From NCBI GenBank assembly GCA_034696485.1, contig JAQIWT010001055.1, positions 1-12,791 of the forward strand: 12,791 nucleotides of DNA. The letters run 5' to 3'. The notes under the pieces are model-generated. The model did not search any database. It saw nothing but the letters and a program-made list of their open reading frames with translations, and was not told the origin of the DNA. Both the position numbers and the translations under genes were made by a program. The first letter of the stretch is position 1, and every line of letters begins with the position of its first letter. Shown here in pieces: positions 7,163 through 12,791 of the stretch. Origin of the DNA: Isohypsibius dastychi (Eukaryota > Tardigrada > Eutardigrada > Parachela > Isohypsibiidae).

Positions 7163-8488
7163 ATGGATTTACGATTGGAAATGTACCCCATTCCTACAAA
7201 GAACATAGGAAAGGAGATTGAAACGCACAAAATGCAAATATCAGCAGAGGGGCAGAAAATTGCAATTTCCAAAATGACGGACCCACCCTCTTCTGATAGC
7301 CAATCAGGGTGTTTGAAGTCCATTTGCCCAAGTATTACGAGCTGTGCGATTAAATCTTTTGGCAGACTAGTAGCTTCCGGGTTCGTGAAACGTCCTTACA
7401 ATCGAACGACAGTCGCCTGGAGAGATGCTTCCATGCAAGTTGGCAATGCGGTATTTCTCAAGTTGGACGTGGAGACAACAAGGGCGAGCGGTCCGTTGAA
7501 GGATGAACGCGTGTATTATCAAGCCCAGTTGCATCTTTGTCTGTACTATTCACTTGTGCAAAAGCCGAACAGCCCTGACGGCTTTGACGAGATCGATTCA
7601 TTCGCACGAACATCGGAGTGTTGGCCGTCCTCCGCCATCAATATCGATGATGTAAAGACCATTGGGGAGTACGCGATACTTAAACTCGCCGTGGATGCGG
7701 TGATGATAGCCTACCTCGTGCCCCATCTGCCAAAGTCGGTGGATTTTCCAAACGTACTTGAAATGGTCAGCGATGATTGTCAGCTACTCAGGACGCTCGA
7801 GCTCGTCCACATTCAGGCCATTCAACACACTTGCGCGTTGATGGAGGCTTATTTGGAACTTCTGGGAGGCCGGTCCAGAGCAATGATGTCACTTCCGGAG
7901 GCGAAATTCTTGCTAACGCGAAGTCTAAATCTCCAAACAAGGAAATGTCCCGACACTACGAATCATGCTTCACCCTTGCCAGCCCCAAGAACGTCTTCGT
8001 CCGCTTCATCCTCACCGACGCCTCCGCCTAGCCTAGTGGGCGGCACAGCAGATCAAGATGAATATGAAACAGCCCCGATCTTATGGGAGCCTCTTGGACT
8101 AGCGACGGGTGACAACGAAGAATTCACAGACGTACTTGCGATAAAATCCAAGCACTTGGCACAGAGGAAGCGATGGATGCTTCAACTCGAAACGTATCTT
8201 AATTATGGGCATGATATCGATCTCGGAGAAGATATAGAGGTTCTGTTGCGACAGCTGAGAAAAGCGCTGGATCCCGAGAAACTTCACATGGAAAAACCAT
8301 ACGCTCGAACCCACAAACGTGCGTACAAGCTAGCATTGAACGGCATGAAGTTGGTGCGTTTGGTTGTGCGTTCATTATTTGGAGGAGATGATGCCCTATA
8401 TTTGAAGTGGAAATCAGTAGTCTCTAATGTGAATGCAAACTTCAAGTACTTTGACGGAAAGGCAATGAGTGCTGGGCAGGAGGGGTAA
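7163..8488 (+). CDS. Orphan 441-residue helical protein
   Basis: Not recognised. The start is the first ATG after an in-frame TGA at 7100-7102 and has a purine-rich leader (GGAGGA). Residues about 1-45 are polar and probably flexible. Residues about 60-260 look like a helical domain, with hydrophobic helices around QLHLCLYYSLVQ, YAILKLAVDAVMIAYLVPHL and HTCALMEAYLELL. A Ser/Pro/Ala-rich linker follows at about 269-294. Residues about 300-441 form a second helical region with many Leu, Lys and Arg, including LEVLLRQLRKAL-like heptad spacing and a basic stretch before LVRLVVRSLFGG. There is no signal peptide; the hydrophobic helices are short and amphipathic rather than clear membrane spans. 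Ends with TAA. The length and the two-domain-plus-linker layout support a genuine gene. No function can be assigned; it could be a regulatory or scaffold protein specific to the lineage. Confidence 0.75.
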   Translation: MDLRLEMYPIPTKNIGKEIETHKMQISAEGQKIAISKMTDPPSSDSQSGCLKSICPSITSCAIKSFGRLVASGFVKRPYNRTTVAWRDASMQVGNAVFLKLDVETTRASGPLKDERVYYQAQLHLCLYYSLVQKPNSPDGFDEIDSFARTSECWPSSAINIDDVKTIGEYAILKLAVDAVMIAYLVPHLPKSVDFPNVLEMVSDDCQLLRTLELVHIQAIQHTCALMEAYLELLGGRSRAMMSLPEAKFLLTRSLNLQTRKCPDTTNHASPLPAPRTSSSASSSPTPPPSLVGGTADQDEYETAPILWEPLGLATGDNEEFTDVLAIKSKHLAQRKRWMLQLETYLNYGHDIDLGEDIEVLLRQLRKALDPEKLHMEKPYARTHKRAYKLALNGMKLVRLVVRSLFGGDDALYLKWKSVVSNVNANFKYFDGKAMSAGQEG

Positions 8489-9344
8489 GAACATTGTGCG
8501 ATGAGCGCGTCCGACATCAATCGTCCTGGGAAGTTTTGTTACTAAGAATTGGACATACGTCCCGAGTGTACCTTTCTTTAGAGGCATCTCTTCTGATGTT
8601 TCCCCACCAAGCCCGACCTTTCAAATAAGATGTTATCTTATGGCATCGAGGTAATCCTTCATTTGCAACTGCTATTATTGCGACCCCATATTTTAATTTG
8701 GATCGCGGCGATGATATATATATGTATTGATGTCTTTCATCGAAGTCCATTATTAATATACTATATTTGCGATAGAGAATGGACGTGCATATATATCTTC
8801 CGCAGATGCGGCGTTTGTTTGTACAAATAATTATTAATGCGCGAGCAAAAAGTTCAATATAGTAGTGAACAAAAGCTGAATCTCAATCGGTTTCGAAAAA
8901 ATTGTGAAAATGTCAAATGTGTCAATATCATGTCCGTTCTTAGTGGCGAAGAACTAGTACAAAGATGAATGTATTGCGCCCTTCCCTCATGCATAATTCT
9001 GTATAACATGTGTTAATTTACCTTTTCAAAAAAGTCTCTTTTGCGCGAATTCCCTCCCTATACATAAATGGTATTATCAATACTATCCGAATAATTTATA
9101 ATAATACAGCAATAACCATCGAATATTCCTTATAAAGAATGGTTTCCTTTCGTTATAATATAAAGAACAAAATCTCGTCCCGCGAAAAAAGGTCAAGGCT
9201 CAAATAATCAAAACTACGTGAAGCAAGCGAAATGATTGGCAGTGTACTCTTTGCCGTCGCAGTCGCAGAGTGGAGCGAACTCACGGGTTGACATGGTAGC
9301 CAAACATATGTTAGAATAAATTCATCCCACCAGAGTTTTTCAAG
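8489..9344. other. AT-rich intergenic spacer
   Basis: No gene supported. Open frames on both strands are under 80 codons and overlap one another. The stretch 8700-9180 is strongly AT-rich with ATATAT runs. Confidence 0.5.
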
Positions 9345-9391
9345 CCAATCAACATATATGTGTTAGATTATTTGTGGAGTAAATATAAAAG
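9345..9391 (+). promoter_or_regulatory. CCAAT plus TATA promoter of the fucosyltransferase-like gene
   Basis: CCAAT at 9345-9349 is followed 34 bp later by TATAAAAG at 9384-9391, a near-ideal eukaryotic TATA box. Transcription would start around 9415-9420, giving a leader of roughly 180 bases. A repeated motif, ACATATRTGTTAGA-like, occurs near 9304-9314 and 9353-9366 and could be a regulatory site. This is the clearest promoter in the window, but it is inferred from sequence only. Confidence 0.55.
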
Positions 9392-9558
9392 CTGCCCTGG
9401 GTTGACTATGTTTGTGTAGGTTTTCGCTGCAGTGTAGTTGGGAAGACGAAGACGTGTCGTTCGATAGGTCAATTCAAACTTTGCGGCTGTAGTATCGTTT
9501 CCTCGCAGTGGCTTCCGAGTTTGACTTCGGATGAGAACTTGTGATACATTGGGCAACT

Positions 9559-9622
9559 ATGTAGTTGCATGAAACCTTTGCTCTCGGGAGGAGGAGGAAA
9601 TGTCGACCAGGAAAGGTTATGA
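9559..9622 (+). promoter_or_regulatory. Two upstream ORFs before the 590-aa gene
   Basis: At 9559 an ATG is followed immediately by TAG, a minimal start-stop ORF. At 9569 a second ATG opens an 17-codon frame that ends with TGA at 9620-9622, past the main ATG at 9600 and in a different frame. Both would be met first by a scanning ribosome and would be expected to reduce translation of the main ORF. Confidence 0.5.
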
Positions 9623-11372
9623 ACAGGTTTCGCAAAGCGAGACCTCAGCGGACGTAGGTAAGTTCAAAGGGACAATCCTGCACCGATCCTGTGGTGGTCT
9701 AGGCCGTCGCCATGCTGTCTTCTTCGTCTTAAGTCTGTTGGCGGTGATGGTTGTTTCGGCGGTGACGTTGCAGCCTTTCAAGGGACAGGTCGTCAGGTCA
9801 AACAAGGAAAATACAGAGATATCAGTAAAAACAACGCCAGAAGACCAACCAGGAAGGAACGACATACCTCCAAATGACGATGAGAGCACCGCGGGCATGA
9901 TGGAGGAAGTGACCTCAGATTATGCGAGCACCGTTGAGCCTGTTCAAGATAACTTTGATTATGACAATGGGACTGTCCCCAAAGAAGAAGATAATCACAT
10001 TGATACGGACGGAGAAGAATCTGCTAGAAGAGAACCTACAATCGCTAATCGATGTGCAGCCAGGTGGTCTCCCGAATTTACACAGCGGTACACGAGCGAG
10101 TGTCAATACTGGATTAGTTCCTTTGAGCGATGGGAGAGCACGCTGACGAAGAGCGCACAAATTGTGGGTTACTTGTGCGACAATATGAGGGCCTGCAAAG
10201 GGTGGGGCGATCGCACCGGCGGAATCCTTAGTGGTTTCATGAAAGCGATCCTAAACAAGTCTAAATTTAGAATCGCACATCCCGGGCTCAAGGATCTATT
10301 CACTCCGTGCTTACTCAAGCCAGAAGTCAATTGGATTTCAGATGCAGAACAAGCTCTCAGATTGCATGATGAAACGTGCGTGGCGAAGCCCTCGACACAT
10401 TGTAACTCTTGGTTGGAAATGACGTGTCCTAACTCAAAGCCTCTGGTGACCGTAAACACTGATCGAGTTTGCATTCCGAATACAGTTTGTACAGAGTTGT
10501 TGGAGACGAAAAAAGGCAAGCTATTAAACCCGGCATCGGTAGTAGGATGTCCTCTCAGAGCGCTTTTGGAACCGAGCATGAAGATGCGTGAAAGAATCAA
10601 GGTCCCGATGAGGGTCGCCGGAGAAAGTTCTCCAGTGGTGCATATGACAATGAAGGAAATTGAAGAGCTTTTCTCAAGGTATTTTATCATCTCGATTCAT
10701 TTCAGGCTTGGAGATCTCTACGCTTTTTCTCAAAATGACGACTCTCTTGACAACAAGATTAACCTTAAAGAGGAGCAGTATATACGTCCATTTCATTGTG
10801 CAGACACGCTTGAGCGTTACCTGGTAACAAATCAGAAGACAAATGGCAAGCTCGTGAGATGGTTCCTAGCTTCGGACTCATACAGATTGAAAGTGTTGGC
10901 TGCCAAAACATTTGGGGAAAGAGTAATGCTTATTGACGAGCCCCCAGAGCACGTCGCGGTCGACGGAAGTATCAATGCGCTTTCGCAAACGCTTGCTGAG
11001 TGGTACCTGATTAGCCTGGGGAATGAACTAATTGTGAACAAGATGGGAGGAACCGCAGGCAACTTCTACGATGGCCGAGTCTCAGCCTTTGCCAAAACCG
11101 CCTGGGTCTACCAGCTGAAACATGAGGTTTATGATGCCGGGACTTGTCGTCGGTACTCCTTGCCATTCGAGGGCATTTGGAGTGAGCTAAAAGCGACAAC
11201 ATGTCAAAAGGAGAGCGTTTTCTCGAAAGGACTTAAGTTATATAAACAGGAACACCTGGACGCGCTAAAAACGAGAGGAGTGACGTTTCCACATGCATAT
11301 ATCTCGGCATCTAGCGGGGCGATCATCCGCGTGAACTCAACGTTCAGGACGAGCGCGAAGTTAAAACCCTAG
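9600..11372 (+). CDS. Type II membrane fucosyltransferase-like protein
   Basis: The protein is 590 residues with a cytosolic N-tail of about 38 residues. One membrane anchor spans about 39-57 (AVFFVLSLLAVMVVSAVTL). An acidic, Asp/Glu/Thr-rich stem follows to about 148, then a Cys-rich luminal domain. This is the usual topology of a Golgi glycosyltransferase. Motifs in order match the GT-B fucosyltransferase superfamily (FUT8/NodZ GT23, plant GT37, protein O-fucosyltransferases). GWGDRTGG...FMKAIL at 201-217 corresponds to the G-x-G-[DN]-R donor-side motif. SIHFRLGD at 365-372 is the H-x-R-x-G-D type motif thought to bind the GDP part of GDP-fucose. WFLASDS at 421-427 matches the F-x-A-[ST]-D strand. 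The segment AEWYLISLGNELIVNKMGGT at 466-485 matches the D/E...S...S-x-F-like acceptor/donor region, with GG in place of the usual Ser. About 14 cysteines (residues 152-535) imply disulfides, and N-glycosylation sequons occur at 123, 219 and 579. Start: first ATG after the promoter, -3 purine, preceded by GAGGAGGAA. Ends with TAG; no introns. Likely role: adding fucose, or a related sugar from a nucleotide sugar, to glycan or polysaccharide in the secretory pathway. Substrate unknown. Confidence 0.75.
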   Translation: MSTRKGYEQVSQSETSADVGKFKGTILHRSCGGLGRRHAVFFVLSLLAVMVVSAVTLQPFKGQVVRSNKENTEISVKTTPEDQPGRNDIPPNDDESTAGMMEEVTSDYASTVEPVQDNFDYDNGTVPKEEDNHIDTDGEESARREPTIANRCAARWSPEFTQRYTSECQYWISSFERWESTLTKSAQIVGYLCDNMRACKGWGDRTGGILSGFMKAILNKSKFRIAHPGLKDLFTPCLLKPEVNWISDAEQALRLHDETCVAKPSTHCNSWLEMTCPNSKPLVTVNTDRVCIPNTVCTELLETKKGKLLNPASVVGCPLRALLEPSMKMRERIKVPMRVAGESSPVVHMTMKEIEELFSRYFIISIHFRLGDLYAFSQNDDSLDNKINLKEEQYIRPFHCADTLERYLVTNQKTNGKLVRWFLASDSYRLKVLAAKTFGERVMLIDEPPEHVAVDGSINALSQTLAEWYLISLGNELIVNKMGGTAGNFYDGRVSAFAKTAWVYQLKHEVYDAGTCRRYSLPFEGIWSELKATTCQKESVFSKGLKLYKQEHLDALKTRGVTFPHAYISASSGAIIRVNSTFRTSAKLKP

Positions 11373-11489
11373 TTTGACATTTGAGTTAAGGGCGATAGAA
11401 ACCAGCCAAGGCCAAAATTCGATCCCAACTCCCCTCGTTCGCTTTGTGAATTATCCTTACGTCTCGATCTTTCTGATTTTCAAGAAAAC

Positions 11490-11521
11490 GATCAATTGAA
11501 ATCAGTTTTCAATAATTGATC
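11490..11521. repeat. Inverted repeat (hairpin) in 3' region
   Basis: GATCAATTGAAA pairs with TTTCAATAATTGATC across a short loop, about 12 bp of stem with a bulge. It is probably in the 3' untranslated region of the 590-aa gene. A role in RNA stability or end formation is only possible. Confidence 0.55.
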
Positions 11522-11575
11522 TGGACCTCAAGCGAATGCGCCCAATATCCGCCCCATCTTTACAAAACTTTCTAG

Positions 11576-11581
11576 AATAAA
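11576..11581 (+). terminator. Candidate polyadenylation signal AATAAA
   Basis: A perfect AATAAA about 204 bases after the TAG of the 590-aa gene. In non-animal eukaryotes this signal is often degenerate, so this is only a plausible 3' end. Confidence 0.35.
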
Positions 11582-12052
11582 TCTACATGATCCCCTTCCA
11601 GAGTGCGCGATAACAATGTGCATCCGGACATGTAAACTATGTATGTAAGCGCTGTGGCTGGAAACGATCGCGAATTGTCACCACGGGCTGATGTTGCTGA
11701 ATGTTTTGGGGAATATATTCCCTCATCGAAGCCGGGTCACGTTATTCGGCAATCACCACTTCCGCGATGTTAGAACTGGAATCGGTATGATCGAAGTCCT
11801 ACTCGCCTCTTACGTTGGACTAATCATATCATATACCAGTCAACGTAAACATTGTAATTCTGATCAAGATAATCAATATATGCGACGCGGTTCCCTGCAC
11901 AATATCCTCGGTACCGAGGTACCATTCCATTTCTACTGAAAGGTACATTGTAACTCGTAAGGGCCTCTACCGACTGAAACCTGAATTCTCAATTTTCAAT
12001 TTTTCAAAAACACAAAATTAAATTTGCGATATGACTTGAATTCTCTGATGGC

Positions 12053-12791
12053 ATGCGGAAACGAAACATTGCCGTTCAGAGGAACGTGCCTCCCACTCTG
12101 CGATTCGTCCAACCCTCGTCGTCGTCGTCGACCAAACCTGGAAGTCTCTCTGGGGAAGGAGACGACTCCCTGAGCGTTAAGCAAATTGCAAAGCGAACCA
12201 GGGTCGACGACCCAAAGGACTTACCCGTGACGAAAGGCAAAGCGACAGAGGAACTGATAAAGAAAATCGCGACCGACGGAATCGGCAATCTTAGAACGGC
12301 TGAAACAGTGGGGGAGCTCAACTCTGAATCATCTAAAGGGCTGCAAGAAGCGACAACTAAGACTATTGGCAACGTTATCTCATCAATAGGCCAGACAAAC
12401 AAAGAGGAATCACGGGAGAAAGATATTACTGCCGAGCATAGCAAGACTCTGAGACCACGTGTACCGCTGTTCGTGCCACCTCGAAGAAGTGAAGCTAGCG
12501 ATTGCTCCTCTACCAATGCCACGTTGATTACTGGTGCAGCTGAAGTCTCACATCGTTTCGCGCAGTTTCGAAGAGACGTGGTGAGGACAATCCTTTTTGG
12601 CATCCATTGCAGCACCTTTGGTGGGTCGATCAAAGAGACAGGCGCGTCACTCCTCGTCATGCTAGTTCATGCATCGAAATCAGATTTCGATGTTATCCAT
12701 TTTCTTGAAGATGTCAGCATTCTTGACACTAAGTTCATTTTGATCGAAGAGGCCTCGTGGTCGAGATCGTCCTTGACCGACGTATTGCAGG
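12053..12791 (+). CDS. Partial orphan protein, 3' end outside window
   Basis: The frame opens at ATG 12053 after an in-frame TGA at 12032-12034 and stays open for 246 codons to the window edge. It is not recognised. The N-terminal third is polar and probably disordered, with a run of five serines (TCG x5 at 12116-12130), a basic MRKR start and a KRTRVDD cluster near 47-53 that could be a nuclear signal. A Lys/Glu/Thr-rich stretch runs to about residue 130. From about 165 the chain becomes hydrophobic and looks folded (FAQFRRDVVRTILFGIH, then SLLVMLVH and DFDVIHFLEDV), so the main domain starts near the window end. The open frame on the opposite strand (12076-12660) lies within this gene and is its shadow. 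An overlapping upstream ATG at 12048 in another frame gives a 41-codon ORF that could depress translation. The N-terminus could also continue from an upstream exon. Confidence 0.65.
   Translation, partial: MRKRNIAVQRNVPPTLRFVQPSSSSSTKPGSLSGEGDDSLSVKQIAKRTRVDDPKDLPVTKGKATEELIKKIATDGIGNLRTAETVGELNSESSKGLQEATTKTIGNVISSIGQTNKEESREKDITAEHSKTLRPRVPLFVPPRRSEASDCSSTNATLITGAAEVSHRFAQFRRDVVRTILFGIHCSTFGGSIKETGASLLVMLVHASKSDFDVIHFLEDVSILDTKFILIEEASWSRSSLTDVLQ
12116..12130 (+). repeat. TCG trinucleotide repeat, five units
   Basis: Five TCG codons encode a serine run inside the partial gene. It is a likely site of length variation and leaves the frame intact when whole units change. Confidence 0.8.
12672..12692. 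repeat. Perfect inverted repeat inside coding sequence
   Basis: CATCGAAATC and GATTTCGATG flank a single A, so 10 bp on each side are exactly complementary. It lies within the partial gene. No function is claimed. Confidence 0.8.

Larger units (their letters stand above)
11373..12052. other. Intergenic spacer with hairpin and polyA-type signal
   Basis: It follows the fucosyltransferase-like gene. The hairpin at 11490-11521 and AATAAA at 11576-11581 likely belong to its 3' end. An 82-codon open frame with ATG at 11691 (to 11939) has no motif and I do not call it. A 14-bp perfect palindrome CCTCGGTACCGAGG lies at 11906-11919. Two short upstream ATGs (12031 with TGA after two codons, and 12048) precede the next gene. 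Confidence 0.5.

Noticed and set aside
10169-10690. 173-codon minus-strand open frame
   Set aside because: Antisense to the fucosyltransferase-like gene, which carries the recognised motifs.
11691-11939. 82-codon frame with ATG
   Set aside because: No motif, no promoter of its own and no conservation evidence; treated as a chance open frame.
12076-12660. 194-codon minus-strand open frame
   Set aside because: It lies entirely antisense within the longer plus-strand frame starting at 12053 and has a Ser/Leu-rich composition typical of antisense shadows.
1-12791. tRNA, rRNA and CRISPR arrays
   Set aside because: No cloverleaf with a conserved T-arm, no rRNA core sequence and no regularly spaced repeats were seen by eye; a covariance-model search would settle tRNAs.

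Overview
The window looks like nuclear DNA of a gene-sparse eukaryote with few or no introns, plausibly an alga or other protist. Four large plus-strand reading frames run head to tail, separated by 0.7-1.2 kb of AT-rich DNA. The starts are ATG in a purine-rich context with no bacterial operon structure. A strong CCAAT/TATA promoter precedes one gene, and one product is a type II (Golgi-style) membrane glycosyltransferase. A red alga is possible but is only a guess; nothing in the sequence fixes the lineage. Layout: 1-1576 has no gene I can support, but it carries a perfect 51-bp tandem duplication (1280-1381) embedded in AT-rich DNA. 1577-3351 is the most interesting block, a candidate DNA transposon remnant. 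It has 8-bp terminal inverted repeats (CCATAAAC / GTTTATGG), a flanking 4-bp direct repeat ATAA, and four palindromic TCCAAATTTGGA boxes, two near each end. Inside is a broken gene joining a SAP DNA-binding motif to a piggyBac-type cysteine-rich zinc finger, with no catalytic domain between them. 3352-4784 is non-coding. 4785-6362 encodes a 525-residue orphan protein with a basic, disordered middle. 6363-7162 is intergenic, with possible decayed coding traces. 7163-8488 encodes a 441-residue, mostly helical orphan. 8489-9599 is an AT-rich spacer ending in the best promoter of the window and two upstream ORFs. 9600-11372 encodes a 590-residue type II membrane protein with the signature motifs of the GT23/GT37/protein-O-fucosyltransferase superfamily. 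11373-12052 is a spacer with a 3'-side hairpin and a polyA-type signal. 12053-12791 is the 5' part of another orphan gene that runs off the window without a stop. How the genes relate: there is no evidence of a shared pathway. The fucosyltransferase-like protein should act in the secretory pathway, and the two orphans with basic clusters (4785 and 12053) may be nuclear. The transposon remnant is independent of them. The most novel candidate is the mobile element with palindromic subterminal boxes and a SAP plus zinc-finger product that lacks a transposase core.
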